From Mariprofundus sp. UBA1536 (GTDB taxonomy: Bacteria; Pseudomonadota; Zetaproteobacteria; Mariprofundales; Mariprofundaceae): a DNA stretch of 64,000 nucleotides. Positions 24,989-33,477 of this stretch are shown here, one piece after another. Within the stretch, counting starts at the first letter, position 1. Each line of letters begins with the position of its first letter. Under the pieces are notes generated by a model. That model worked only from the letters and a program-made list of their open reading frames with translations. It searched no databases and was not told the DNA's origin. The stretch is taken from contig DCPU01000015.1 of NCBI GenBank assembly GCA_002323245.1, positions 186,001 to 250,000 of the forward strand, given 5' to 3'. The position numbers and the translations under genes are program-made.

Positions 24989-26686
24989 TTATAAATCGAT
25001 GTTTGTGCGTTCATCCTTGATACGTTTGACAACAATCAGCGCTTCAATCAGCACCCAGACTGCCAATGAGAAGATACTGAAGCCAACCATAGCGACTGTC
25101 CATTGCTCTTTTCCAACAGCATCGAACATGCCCATAATCATCCCAGCAATTGTGGTGCCTAGCACCAACAGCATGGGCAGTAAGGTGTACAAAATGGGTT
25201 TCTTTTTGCGATACAAATAGATGGTCACTGTCAGTAACGTTAAACCAGCCAGGATTTGGTTGGTAGTGCCAAAAAGTGTCCATAAAAACAAACCAGCTGG
25301 TTTGCCATTAAGCTCAAAGAAGGCAAAAAAGCCGATGGCGCTTACTGCCAAAAAGGTGGCGACACAACGATTGTTCAAAACATTCATGCCAATAGTTTTG
25401 CCGATTTCTTGGATGTTAAATCGCAGCAAACGCGCGCCTGTATCCACTGAAGTCATGGCAAAGCCAACGACGACCACGCTGATAAAGGCAGCGGCGTAAT
25501 CCACAGGCACGCCCAACTGATGAATAAAATTGGCATTGCCTTGAATAAAGACGCCAAGCTTCTGATGGAGCCCTACAGCTTTATCCCATGAGCCATAAAA
25601 AGCTTCCCAATCCGCGCGTGTTGCAAACGCGCCTGCTGTGGTGGCAAGCACAGCCAGCAAAGCTAATAATGATTCGCCAATCATGCCACCGTAACCAATC
25701 AAGGGGGCATCACTTTCTTTATCCAGTTGTTTGGCCGTGGTGCCTGAAGCTACAATACCGTGGAAACCAGACACTGCGCCGCAGGCAATGACGATAAACA
25801 AAAAGGGTAACATCGGTGGCGCACCAACCGGATTGGGATTGATGGCTGGAGCTGCCCATTCGGGATCGAGCAGGAAGAAGCCAATCAGCATCATAAAAAT
25901 TGCCAAATAGAGCAGCAGTGAGTTTAAAAAGTCGCGTGGTTGCAGCAGCAGCCACACAGGAAGCACGCTGGCAGCAAAGGCATAAATGAGCAGCGACCAA
26001 GTCCATTCCTTGGCTGTAAAACCAGTGATGGGATGCTCCAATCCCCACCATGTGGTGAGCAGCATCAAGACAAAACCAAGGCCAATCAGCGGCCACATCG
26101 GCAAATTCTTTTTATATACCAAAAAGCCAATGACCATGGCGATCAGCATCAAGGCATAGGTTGGGAATACGGCTTCTGGGTGGGAAGTGGGGGCGATGTT
26201 GGCGACATCAGGCGCAGCAAATAATCCGGAAATAACGAGTACAAACACACCCATCGCCAAAGCCACGAGGAAGAAAATAACCAATAAAAACAAAAGCCTA
26301 GTGCGCGGAGAAATGACTTCTTTGGCGATGGTGCCCACCGAGTGACCTTGATGGCGTGAGGAGAGGATAAGGGCTGTAAAATCATGAACTGCACCGATAA
26401 GTAGGGTGCCAAAAACCACCCAGCAAAGCGCGGGTAGCCAGCCCCAAATGACAGCAATTGCAGGGCCAAGCATGGGTGCAAGGCCAGCGATAGAAGCGTA
26501 GTGATGGCCAAATAAAATGTATTTATTGGATGGTACATAATCGATGCCATCATTGAAGGTGTGCGCTGGTGTGATGTTGTTGTCATCAAGCTCAAAAACT
26601 TTTTTGCCAAGCAAACCTTTGGCATAGAAATGATAGAAAACCAAGTAAAAACATATGACCAACATGGCCATCGCAATGGGTGACAT
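24989..26686 (-). CDS. Carbon starvation protein CstA-family transporter
   Basis: 565 residues with many transmembrane segments. CstA-family proteins import pyruvate or peptides. Family blocks seen: NKYILFGHHYASIAGLAPMLGPAIAVIWGW near the start, GAVHDFTALILSSRHQG, CGAVSGFHGIVASGTTAKQLDKE and GTTNQILAGLTLL. It is shorter than the ~700-residue E. coli CstA because it lacks the extra C-terminal region. Substrate is not fixed by sequence. It is first in the minus-strand run with phoH and the permease; a divergent PpiC gene starts 50 bases away. Confidence 0.92.
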   Translation of the reverse strand: MSPIAMAMLVICFYLVFYHFYAKGLLGKKVFELDDNNITPAHTFNDGIDYVPSNKYILFGHHYASIAGLAPMLGPAIAVIWGWLPALCWVVFGTLLIGAVHDFTALILSSRHQGHSVGTIAKEVISPRTRLLFLLVIFFLVALAMGVFVLVISGLFAAPDVANIAPTSHPEAVFPTYALMLIAMVIGFLVYKKNLPMWPLIGLGFVLMLLTTWWGLEHPITGFTAKEWTWSLLIYAFAASVLPVWLLLQPRDFLNSLLLYLAIFMMLIGFFLLDPEWAAPAINPNPVGAPPMLPFLFIVIACGAVSGFHGIVASGTTAKQLDKESDAPLIGYGGMIGESLLALLAVLATTAGAFATRADWEAFYGSWDKAVGLHQKLGVFIQGNANFIHQLGVPVDYAAAFISVVVVGFAMTSVDTGARLLRFNIQEIGKTIGMNVLNNRCVATFLAVSAIGFFAFFELNGKPAGLFLWTLFGTTNQILAGLTLLTVTIYLYRKKKPILYTLLPMLLVLGTTIAGMIMGMFDAVGKEQWTVAMVGFSIFSLAVWVLIEALIVVKRIKDERTNIDL

Positions 26687-26736
26687 AAACGAATCCTTCT
26701 TTGTATTTATAACTATCTGGCGATACCCTAGCCGCC

Positions 26737-27609
26737 ATGAAATCTATTGCGACCCTCCGTGTTAAAACTTTATTTTATGGCATTTGTTTGGCCTTAATCG
26801 TATCGGCTTGCCAAGAACAATCGCGTGTTTTGCCTGCTCAGCAGCAGTTAAGTCCAGTGGTGGCTGAAGTAGGTAAGGCCAAGATTTATGAACATGATAT
26901 TGATTATGAAATTCTGAGCATGCCAGAATCGATGCGCGGCGTGATGCAAAGCGCCAATGCCAGAGCACGCATTTTGGATATTCTAATTAAGCGCGAAGCT
27001 TTGGCCCAAAAGGCGCAAGATATGGGTTTGCATCTTGATCCCTTGATTTCTTACCGTATGCACCAGGCTACCAATGCCGTGTTGATTCAGGGTGTGAATG
27101 ATTGGCAGACCAATGATATTTCGCGCCCTACACCTGAGAAAATTCAAGCCTATTTCAAGAAGCACGTGAGTGATTTTACTGTGCCTGAACAGATTCATGT
27201 TCGGCACATTCTCGTGTCTGATAAACAAAAGGCTTTGGATATTCTTACCCAGCTCAAGTCCGGCCAAGACAGCTTTCAAACACTAGCTGCGCAATATTCC
27301 ATTGATGACAGCAATAAAGGCCGGGGTGGTGATTTGAATTGGTTTGCCAAAGGTACCATGGTGAAAAAGTTTGAAGATGCTGCTTTTGCCTTGAATGCGA
27401 CGAATAAGTTAAGTCAGCCTGTGAAAACTGAATTTGGCTGGCATATCATTGAATGGTTAGGGGCTAGAGAGAGTAATTTCCCAACTTTAGAAGAAACTGC
27501 TGATGAGATTGTAGCCATTTTAAATCAGCAAAAAATGGATGCTGCTATCAATGATATTATCGATAGCTCCGACATTTCTATCCTTAAATCAGAATACAAA
27601 TTGAAATAA
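26737..27609 (+). CDS. PpiC-type peptidyl-prolyl isomerase lipoprotein
   Basis: 290 residues. A signal peptide ends in a lipobox-like VSAC, so the protein is probably lipid-anchored in the periplasm. Residues ~35-140 form a SurA/PrsA-like helical chaperone region, and ~145-250 a parvulin domain (IHVRHILVSDKQKAL, LAAQYSIDDSNKGRGGDLNWF, PVKTEFGWHIIEW). It would help fold exported proteins. The overall layout resembles EpsD-type isomerases of exopolysaccharide loci, but no such genes are next to it. A 14-bp perfect hairpin follows the stop. Confidence 0.87.
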   Translation: MKSIATLRVKTLFYGICLALIVSACQEQSRVLPAQQQLSPVVAEVGKAKIYEHDIDYEILSMPESMRGVMQSANARARILDILIKREALAQKAQDMGLHLDPLISYRMHQATNAVLIQGVNDWQTNDISRPTPEKIQAYFKKHVSDFTVPEQIHVRHILVSDKQKALDILTQLKSGQDSFQTLAAQYSIDDSNKGRGGDLNWFAKGTMVKKFEDAAFALNATNKLSQPVKTEFGWHIIEWLGARESNFPTLEETADEIVAILNQQKMDAAINDIIDSSDISILKSEYKLK

Positions 27610-27639
27610 CAACACGGCAGCAAGCGCTGCCGTGTTGTT
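27608..27639. terminator. Strong hairpin between ppiC-type gene and metF
   Basis: A perfect 14-bp stem, AACAACACGGCAGC (27608-27621) with GCTGCCGTGTTGTT (27626-27639), loop AAGC, lies between two convergent genes. It acts most likely as a shared terminator even though the T-tract is interrupted. Confidence 0.85.
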
Positions 27640-27641
27640 AT

Positions 27642-28514
27642 TTAAAGGTTACGACAAATCGCGATGCTGGCTTCGGATTTATTCAGCGCATAAATATGCA
27701 CACCAACTGCATCATTACTGATTAAATCTTGGCTTTGGCGGGTAGCAATTTCGATACCGATTTGTTTGGTTGCATGCTCATCATCTGCGTAAGCATCGAG
27801 TTTTTCATGCAGCCAATCAGGCACAGTTGCGCCACACATGGCTGAAAAACGCACAATTTGCGCATAGTTGGCAATGGGCATAATGCCTGGAATGATGGGG
27901 ATCGTGATACCCATTTTCTCAGCTGCATCACGGAAGCGGTAATAATGGTCGTTATCAAAGAAGTATTGGGTGATAGCCGCAATAGCGCCATTGTCTTGTT
28001 TGATTTTCAGATATTTCAAATCATCAGCCACGCCGCCCGCAGATTCGGGGTGACCTTCAGGGTAAGTAGCTACAGCGATAGAAAAGTCGTTACGTGCGTG
28101 GATAAAGGCTGTTAAAGCGGTGGCATAAGCAAATCCACCTTTGATGGCTTCAAAGCTATCCATGCCTTCGGGTGCATCACCGCGTAAAGCGAGGATGTTT
28201 TCAATATTCGATGCTTGGTATTGCGACAAAAGCGCGGCTAAATCTTCCTCGGTGGAGCCCACGCAGGTGAGATGCGCCATAGGTTCTAACGCTGTTTCAT
28301 GTTTGATGCGCTCTACAATGCGGCGGGTGCGGCTTTGGGTGCTTCCACCCGCGCCGTAGGTGACCGATACAAAGGCTGGGTTTAAGGGCGCTAATTCTTG
28401 GATGCATGCCCATAGGTTTTCTTCGCCCTTGTCTGTTTTTGGCGGGAAGAATTCAAAGGAGATGGATGGCGTTTGCTCGGCCTTACAACGCGCTAAAATA
28501 TCTTGAAGTTTCAT
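27642..28514 (-). CDS. metF: 5,10-methylenetetrahydrofolate reductase
   Basis: 290 residues. It makes 5-methyl-THF for methionine synthesis with FAD and NADH. Seen: SISFEFFPPKTDKGEENLW (catalytic Glu), FVSVTYGAGGSTQSRT, HLTCVG, NILALRGDAP, VATYPEGHPES and AITQYFFDNDHYYRF, all MetF blocks. It overlaps no neighbour but begins 1 base after the dcd stop. Methionine synthesis links it to the SAM-controlled operon at 31783, although no SAM riboswitch is visible directly before this gene. Confidence 0.96.
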   Translation of the reverse strand: MKLQDILARCKAEQTPSISFEFFPPKTDKGEENLWACIQELAPLNPAFVSVTYGAGGSTQSRTRRIVERIKHETALEPMAHLTCVGSTEEDLAALLSQYQASNIENILALRGDAPEGMDSFEAIKGGFAYATALTAFIHARNDFSIAVATYPEGHPESAGGVADDLKYLKIKQDNGAIAAITQYFFDNDHYYRFRDAAEKMGITIPIIPGIMPIANYAQIVRFSAMCGATVPDWLHEKLDAYADDEHATKQIGIEIATRQSQDLISNDAVGVHIYALNKSEASIAICRNL

Positions 28515-28515
28515 A

Positions 28516-29085
28516 TTAAAGCTTAGGCACCGTCACGCCAGTTTGCTTCATATACTTGCCAGCCCGATCTGCGTATGAAGTTTCGCATACTTCATCGGAT
28601 TCAAAGAACAAGAATTGAGCCACACCTTCATTGGCATAAATTTTTGCTGGTAACGTGGTGGTGTTGGAAAATTCCAGTGTGACATGGCCTTCCCATTCTG
28701 GCTCAAGCGGGGTCACGTTTACGATAATGCCGCAACGCGCGTAGGTGGATTTACCCAAGCAGATAGTGAGCACATTGCGCGGAATTTTTAAGTATTCGAC
28801 AGTGCGGGCAAGGGCGAAAGAGTTAGGCGGAATAATACAAACGTCGGACTTGATATCGACGAATGAGTTATTGCTGAAATTTTTAGGGTCTACTGTCGCA
28901 GAATGGATATTGGTAAACACCTTAAACTCATCGGAGCAGCGCACATCATAACCATAAGATGATAGGCCGTAAGAAATTGCGCCTTCACCGTTGGCATTTT
29001 TCTTCACTTGTCCATCCACAAATGGGTTGAGCATGTCATGTTCCTGCGCCATTTTGCGAATCCAACGATCTGATTTGATAGCCAT
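28516..29085 (-). CDS. dcd: dCTP deaminase
   Basis: 189 residues. It deaminates dCTP to dUTP for dTTP synthesis. Dcd motifs: MAIKSDRWIRKM, ISYGLSSYGYDVRCSDEFKVF, FALARTVEYLKIPRNVLTICLGKSTYARCGI, NVTPLEPEWEGHVTLEFSNTT with the catalytic Glu, and EGVAQFLFFESDE. It is upstream of metF and probably cotranscribed. The 204 bases between this gene and the divergent methyltransferase hold promoters presumably; no clear motif was found. Confidence 0.95.
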   Translation of the reverse strand: MAIKSDRWIRKMAQEHDMLNPFVDGQVKKNANGEGAISYGLSSYGYDVRCSDEFKVFTNIHSATVDPKNFSNNSFVDIKSDVCIIPPNSFALARTVEYLKIPRNVLTICLGKSTYARCGIIVNVTPLEPEWEGHVTLEFSNTTTLPAKIYANEGVAQFLFFESDEVCETSYADRAGKYMKQTGVTVPKL

Positions 29086-29289
29086 AATACGTCCTTGATG
29101 TACTTTTTTGGGTAGCGAAAGATGCTGAATTATCCGATTTTGTCACCTGTTATTCGCATATTTTTATCCATGCGCTTTACCAGACTGTGGTGGAGAAAGG
29201 GCTAGATAGGCTTTGTGAAACAAAAGTTGTCTTTCCGCCTTGGTCTCTACAGTGTTGCAAGACATCAACAAAGAGAGGCAGTGGGATAA

Positions 29290-30276
29290 ATGGAAAACAT
29301 TCAATGTGAGGTCAAGCCGCTTTGTGATTTATGCGGCAGCGTGGGCGTTGTGGTGCAATCGGGCATTGCTGATCCAGATGGTCATCTTGATGGGTCGTGG
29401 TCGTTTCAAAGGTGTAACAATGAGGCTTGCGGGGTGTATTGGCTCGACCCTGCGCCGTTGCCAGAAGAAATGTGGAAAGCTTATGCTACCTATCACACCC
29501 ACAGCAAAAAATCAGAAGGTAAGTTTGGCAAGTTGATGCTGAGTTTAGCGCAGCGCTTTATCAAACTCAGATTTCTGCCAGTTTGGATAAGCAATGGTCT
29601 CAAGCGTGAAGGCGACAATATACGATTGATGATGCTAGCCGATGAACCCAAGGGGAAGCTACTTGATGTAGGCTGCGGTGGTGGCCGCTTTTTACAGCGT
29701 ATGAAAAAACGAGGCTGGGTTGTTGAAGGCATAGACTTTGACGAGCAAGCTACCAAAAAAGTAACGAGCAAATATGGCATCAAGACTTATGTGGGCGATT
29801 TGATTACCTGCGCGTTGCCAGCCAATACCTATGATGCAATCACACTAAGCCAAGCCATTGAGCATTTATATAATCCTAAAGAAACATTGGCTGAATGCCT
29901 GCGAATACTCAAACCTGGCGGGTTATTGGTGATGACTACTCCCAACGTGAATAGTCTTGCCGCTAAAATCTATGGCGCAAGTTGGCGAGGGTGGGAAGCA
30001 CCGCGTCATTTGCATTTATTCTCGGTGGAGACGCTAAGGCGCCTTACCCAGCAATCCGGGTTTGCAGAAGTTGATGCCAGTACCTATTCAGCAGGCGCAG
30101 CGATTGTATATAAAGTAAGCGATGCAATACAGCATGGTCGACCACCTAACTGGTTGGCCGCAGTTAATGCGCTATATCTAAGTTATCAGCAAGAATTGCA
30201 TGAGTATCAAGCCCAGAAAAAACAAGTTCATACAGGGCAGAATGTATTGGTGCAGGCCAGAAAATCATCACGTTAA
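29290..30276 (+). CDS. Class I SAM-dependent methyltransferase with N-terminal zinc-ribbon-like segment
   Basis: 328 residues. An N-terminal ~50-residue part has CDLCGS and CNNEACGVYWLDP, a likely zinc-binding pair set seen in sugar- or lipid-modifying methyltransferases. The methyltransferase core shows LLDVGCGGGRFLQRMKKRGW (SAM binding), then TYDAITLSQAIEHLYNP and ILKPGGLLVMTTPNVNS, typical of methyltransferase types 11/12, including some that act on surface polysaccharides. Substrate unknown. It stands alone, convergent with rsmA. The start ATG is preceded by AGTGGGATAA, a weak site. Confidence 0.82.
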   Translation: MENIQCEVKPLCDLCGSVGVVVQSGIADPDGHLDGSWSFQRCNNEACGVYWLDPAPLPEEMWKAYATYHTHSKKSEGKFGKLMLSLAQRFIKLRFLPVWISNGLKREGDNIRLMMLADEPKGKLLDVGCGGGRFLQRMKKRGWVVEGIDFDEQATKKVTSKYGIKTYVGDLITCALPANTYDAITLSQAIEHLYNPKETLAECLRILKPGGLLVMTTPNVNSLAAKIYGASWRGWEAPRHLHLFSVETLRRLTQQSGFAEVDASTYSAGAAIVYKVSDAIQHGRPPNWLAAVNALYLSYQQELHEYQAQKKQVHTGQNVLVQARKSSR

Positions 30277-30310
30277 GCGCATCTAATTTGTCTAAGCAGA
30301 TTGTTCTGTC

Positions 30311-31093
30311 CTAAGTTTTATGCAGCAGTTTGGTGATGCGAACCCAATCATCATACGCAAGTTGTTCGGGGCGTTTTTGTGGGTTGATAGCTATCGACAG
30401 AAAATCCTCCTGGGTGAGTTGACCACGATATTGGTTGTAGATGGTTTTCCGGCGATGGGCGAAACCTTGACGCACTGTTTTTTGTAACTGCGCAAATGGG
30501 CAGGCGGGTGTGTTGCCGTGGGGGGTGAGTTGTATCACCATGGAATGTACTTTCGGCGGCGGATTAAAGGCTCCAGGGGGCAGAGTGATGAGCTTTTTGG
30601 GTGTGTAGTAATGACGAACCAACACCGATAAACCGCCATAAATCTTGCTGCCCGGATCGGCAATAATGCGTTGACCCACTTCGCGTTGGTACATCAAGAC
30701 CATGCCGCCGCTAAGCGCGTGGCTGGCGAGTTGGGCGGTAAGCGGGCCGCTGATATTGTAGGGAAGGTTACCCACAATCCATGTGGGCTTCACCGAAGTT
30801 ACAACTTCTTCCAATACCTCCAGTACATCACCGTGGGCAACTGCGAGATTGGGGAAGTCTGATGTCTGTTCTTGCCAGTAGTTGGCAAAGCGGTCATCTT
30901 TTTCAATCACAGTGAGGTGGCCAACACGTGCCAGCACCGATTTGGTGATAGCACCAGGACCAGGGCCGATTTCGATGGCGTTCTCGCCAAGGGGAATGGC
31001 TTCTGCGATTGTGCGAATCGCTTTATCACTGGTTAAAAAATGCTGCCCTAAGGCTTTGTTGGCTTGAAAGGGATCGTGGTGGGTTTCGCTCAT
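30311..31093 (-). CDS. rsmA: 16S rRNA (adenine-1518,1519-N6) dimethyltransferase
   Basis: 260 residues from ATG 31093. KsgA/RsmA dimethylates two adenines at the 3' end of 16S rRNA. Seen: ANKALGQHFLTSDKAI, AIEIGPGPGAITKSVL, IVGNLPYNISGPL (catalytic NLPY) and FNPPPKVHSMVIQL. The frame is open upstream to 31219, but those 42 residues run into the divergent SMR gene and do not match RsmA. Confidence 0.96.
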   Translation of the reverse strand: MSETHHDPFQANKALGQHFLTSDKAIRTIAEAIPLGENAIEIGPGPGAITKSVLARVGHLTVIEKDDRFANYWQEQTSDFPNLAVAHGDVLEVLEEVVTSVKPTWIVGNLPYNISGPLTAQLASHALSGGMVLMYQREVGQRIIADPGSKIYGGLSVLVRHYYTPKKLITLPPGAFNPPPKVHSMVIQLTPHGNTPACPFAQLQKTVRQGFAHRRKTIYNQYRGQLTQEDFLSIAINPQKRPEQLAYDDWVRITKLLHKT

Positions 31094-31127
31094 GGCAAGC
31101 ACTCTACAAATCAAGGAGTAAACATCC

Positions 31128-31454
31128 ATGCAATCTTGGATTTTTTTAATGGCAGCAATTTTTCTTGAGGTGGCTGGTACCATTTCCATGAAACTCTCTG
31201 ATGGGTTTACCAAGCTCACGCCTTCGATTTTGATGGGTATGTTTTATGCCGCATCTATTGTGGCTCTGACCTTTGCTCTGAAGAAGTTCGAGGTGAGTGT
31301 GGCTTACTCCATTTGGGCAGGTGTGGGCACAGCTTTGATCGCCGTTGCTGGTATTATTTATTTCAAAGAGCCTGCCACGATGATGAAAGTTGGGAGTATT
31401 ACGCTGATCATTGTCGGTGTAGTAGGCCTGCATTTGAGTGGGGCAAAAACGTAA
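31128..31454 (+). CDS. SMR-family small multidrug/guanidinium-type exporter
   Basis: 108 residues with four transmembrane helices. The essential Glu in the first helix is present (IFLEVAGTISMKLSDG), and YSIWAGVGTALIAVAGIIYFKEP in helices 3-4 is typical of the EmrE/QacE branch. A good CAAGGAG site precedes the ATG. Members export quaternary ammonium compounds or, in the Gdx branch, guanidinium; I cannot decide from sequence. It is divergent from rsmA, and the SAM riboswitch leader starts 85 bases after its stop. Confidence 0.9.
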   Translation: MQSWIFLMAAIFLEVAGTISMKLSDGFTKLTPSILMGMFYAASIVALTFALKKFEVSVAYSIWAGVGTALIAVAGIIYFKEPATMMKVGSITLIIVGVVGLHLSGAKT

Positions 31455-31538
31455 ATTTAATCCTTAGTAGATTGGTCGGAATAATTTCGCTTGCGTTTTA
31501 AAATAGCGGTAGCACTATTCGCAACACATATTTGGAAT

Positions 31539-31674
31539 CCGATTTTATCCAGAGCAGTTGAGGGTTACAGGCCCGACGAAACTGCGGCAACCGACTACAG
31601 AGGCGAAAGCTTAAGTAGAGAATGGTGCCAATGCCTGCCTAGATGATGTTAATCTAGGAGCGATGAGGTTCGGG
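31539..31674 (+). ncRNA. SAM-I (S-box) riboswitch
   Basis: Leader of the sulfur operon. S-box consensus parts appear in order: TTATCCAGAGCAG at 31544, GAGGGTTACAGGCCCGACGAAA, CTGCGGCAACC, ATGGTGCCAATGCCTGC and finally GATGAGG near 31662. The 5' segment ending ATTTTATC can pair with GATGAGGTTCG to close P1 with several G-U pairs. Class I SAM riboswitches bind SAM and turn off downstream sulfur and methionine genes. The terminator at 31709 and a possible antiterminator pairing (GGGTTG at 31672-31677 with CAACCT at 31708-31713) provide the switch. Boundaries are approximate. Confidence 0.92.
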
Positions 31675-31708
31675 TTGTTAGCTTTTGGCAACGCATGCCT
31701 ATTCTTTC

Positions 31709-31737
31709 AACCTTCGCTTAATCGCGAGGGTTTTTTT
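31709..31737 (+). terminator. Riboswitch-controlled terminator
   Basis: Stem AACCTTCGC (31709-31717) pairs with GCGAGGGTT (31724-31732) with one G-T pair, and T runs from 31731 to 31737. It lies between the SAM aptamer and the start of the first gene at 31783. The left arm can instead pair with the 3' edge of the aptamer, which fits transcription attenuation. Confidence 0.85.
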
Positions 31738-31782
31738 GTTTCTGGATTTTAAGTAACTGTGAAGATTTGGAGAGTTTAAACC

Positions 31783-33027
31783 ATGAGTGAAAGTATTGTT
31801 CGTGCCTTAAAATGTCGTGAGTGTGGCCAGGAATATGAGATTCAGCCTACCCACGTTTGTGAGTTTTGCTTTGGTCCGCTGGAAGTGGTGTATGACTATG
31901 AAAAGCTCGAAGGAAAATTTACCCGTGAATTGATTGAGTCGCGCCCACAAAACATGTGGCGTTATAAAGAATTATTGCCGATTGATGGTGAGCCAAAAGT
32001 TGGTGCCAACAATGGTTTTACACCGCTTATCCGTGCTGATCGTTTGGCCAAAGTTTTGGGCGTGAAAGAATTATACATTAAAAATGACTCAGTGTGTTAC
32101 CCAACGCTTTCTTTTAAAGATCGTGTGGTGGCAGTGGCCTTGTCCAAAGCTGTAGAGTTTGGTTTTACGACTGTGGCTTGTGCTTCGACTGGTAACCTTG
32201 CGGGCTCCGTGGCTGCCAATGCAGCGGCAGCTGGTTTGGAATCATACGTGTTTATTCCAGAAGATTTGGAACAAGGTAAAGTGTTGGGTGCTGCAATTTT
32301 TGGCACCAACATCATTGGTATTCGCGGTCAGTACGACGATGTGAATCGTTTGTGCTCGGAAGTGGCGGGTAAATATGGTTGGGCATTTGTGAATGTGAAT
32401 GTGCGTCCGTTTTACGCAGAAGGCTCTAAATCCATGGGTTATGAAATCATGGAGCAATTGGGTTGGAAAGCGCCTAAACACGTGGTTGTGCCGATGGCAT
32501 CTGGCTCACTTTGCACCAAAATTGATAAATCAATTAAAGAATTTATCAAGCTTGGTTTGATTGAAGATAATGGCACTGCTGTGTATGGCGCCCAAGCTAC
32601 AGGTTGTTCACCGATTTCTAAATCGGTGAAAGATGGCACCGACATGATTCACCCTGTCAAAGCCAATACGATTGCCAAGTCGCTCGCGATTGGTAACCCA
32701 GCGGATGGTTTTTATGCCAACCGTGTTATTAAAGAAAGCGGTGGCTGGTGTGAAGATGTGAGCGATGAAGAAGTGATTGCAGCGATGAAATTGCTTGCTG
32801 AAACTGAAGGTATTTTTGCAGAAACAGCTGGCGGCGTAACTTTGGGCAGCGCGATTAAATTGATTGAATCAGGCAAGTTGCCACGTGATGAGTCGATTGT
32901 TTTGTGTATCACCGGTAATGGCCTTAAAACGCAAGAAGCTGTGCTGAATGAAGTGGCTAAGCCACGCATTATCAACGCTTCATTAAAAGAATTCGATGTG
33001 TTGGCAGAAGCCGACGGCGTCAAATAA
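31783..33027 (+). CDS. Threonine-synthase-like PLP enzyme (first gene of SAM-controlled operon)
   Basis: 414 residues. PLP-dependent fold type II. The N-terminus has a zinc ribbon (CRECG at 10-14 and CEFCFG), then the PLP lysine in SVCYPTLSFKDRVVAVA, the phosphate-binding region ASTGNLAGSVAANAA and SGSLCTKIDKSIKEF. Family: threonine synthase, which acts on O-phosphohomoserine. Its place under a SAM riboswitch, with a sulfur-carrier protein, NIL protein and cysteine synthase directly after, suggests instead a sulfur-transfer reaction with O-phosphohomoserine giving homocysteine (inference). True threonine synthase remains possible, so I leave the symbol empty. Confidence 0.82.
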   Translation: MSESIVRALKCRECGQEYEIQPTHVCEFCFGPLEVVYDYEKLEGKFTRELIESRPQNMWRYKELLPIDGEPKVGANNGFTPLIRADRLAKVLGVKELYIKNDSVCYPTLSFKDRVVAVALSKAVEFGFTTVACASTGNLAGSVAANAAAAGLESYVFIPEDLEQGKVLGAAIFGTNIIGIRGQYDDVNRLCSEVAGKYGWAFVNVNVRPFYAEGSKSMGYEIMEQLGWKAPKHVVVPMASGSLCTKIDKSIKEFIKLGLIEDNGTAVYGAQATGCSPISKSVKDGTDMIHPVKANTIAKSLAIGNPADGFYANRVIKESGGWCEDVSDEEVIAAMKLLAETEGIFAETAGGVTLGSAIKLIESGKLPRDESIVLCITGNGLKTQEAVLNEVAKPRIINASLKEFDVLAEADGVK

Positions 33028-33062
33028 CTAATTTAATAATATTTAAAAACTAGGAGAATAAC

Positions 33063-33341
33063 ATGACTATAGCTGTACGTATCCCAACCCCGCTTCGTAA
33101 ACTAACTGCTGGTGCTGATGAAGTAGCCATCGAAGGCGCAACTATTGGCGCTTTGATTGATAACCTTGAAGCAGCGCATCCAGGTATGAAAGAACGCCTA
33201 TGTGATGAAAACGGTGAAATCCGTCGTTTCGTTAACGTATATTTGAATGATGAAGATGTTCGTTTCTTGGAAGGCCGTAACACTGCACTGAAATCAGGTG
33301 ATGAAGTATCCATCGTACCTGCAATCGCCGGTGGCTGCTAA
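33063..33341 (+). CDS. ThiS/MoaD-like sulfur-carrier protein ending in GGC
   Basis: 92 residues, ubiquitin-like fold. VRIPTPLRKLTAG at the start, LEAAHPGMKERLCDENGEIRRFVNVYLNDEDVRFL in the middle, and SIVPAIAGGC at the end are the pattern of the CysO/HcyS-type carriers. Such proteins are adenylated at a C-terminal Gly-Gly by an E1-like enzyme (here probably the gene at 34768) and then carry sulfide as a thiocarboxylate. This copy ends Gly-Gly-Cys, so the last residue must be removed to free the Gly, or it has another role. ATG follows AGGAGAATAAC. A long palindrome follows. Confidence 0.88.
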   Translation: MTIAVRIPTPLRKLTAGADEVAIEGATIGALIDNLEAAHPGMKERLCDENGEIRRFVNVYLNDEDVRFLEGRNTALKSGDEVSIVPAIAGGC

Positions 33342-33342
33342 A

Positions 33343-33454
33343 GTCGTATTTTCACTCAATTGCTGCGTTTTGGTGAATGCGGCGATGCTCACATACAATA
33401 AGTATGCTGCGCTTCTCACCTTCACCAAGCCTTGCACTTAAATAAAAATACAAC
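33343..33454. repeat. Long imperfect palindrome in the sulfur operon (REP-like hairpin)
   Basis: About 112 bases between the sulfur carrier and NIL genes. The left end GTCGTATTTT and right end AAAATACAAC pair, and further inward GGTGA (33371-33375) pairs with TCACC at 33422-33426. At the centre ACATAC and GTATG form the tip. In RNA it would be a large hairpin that could slow, process or protect the operon transcript. Confidence 0.7.
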
Positions 33455-33477
33455 TTTAGAGTTGGTAGGAGAAGGAA

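Noticed and set aside
31094..31219. Upstream extension of rsmA
   Set aside because: Antisense to the SMR exporter's first helices; RsmA begins with the ALGQHFL region soon after ATG 31093.
31539..31737. Considered a T-box or thiamine riboswitch because of the nearby ThiS-like gene
   Set aside because: No THI-box CTGAGA/ACCTGA pattern or T-box core; the S-box elements are clear.
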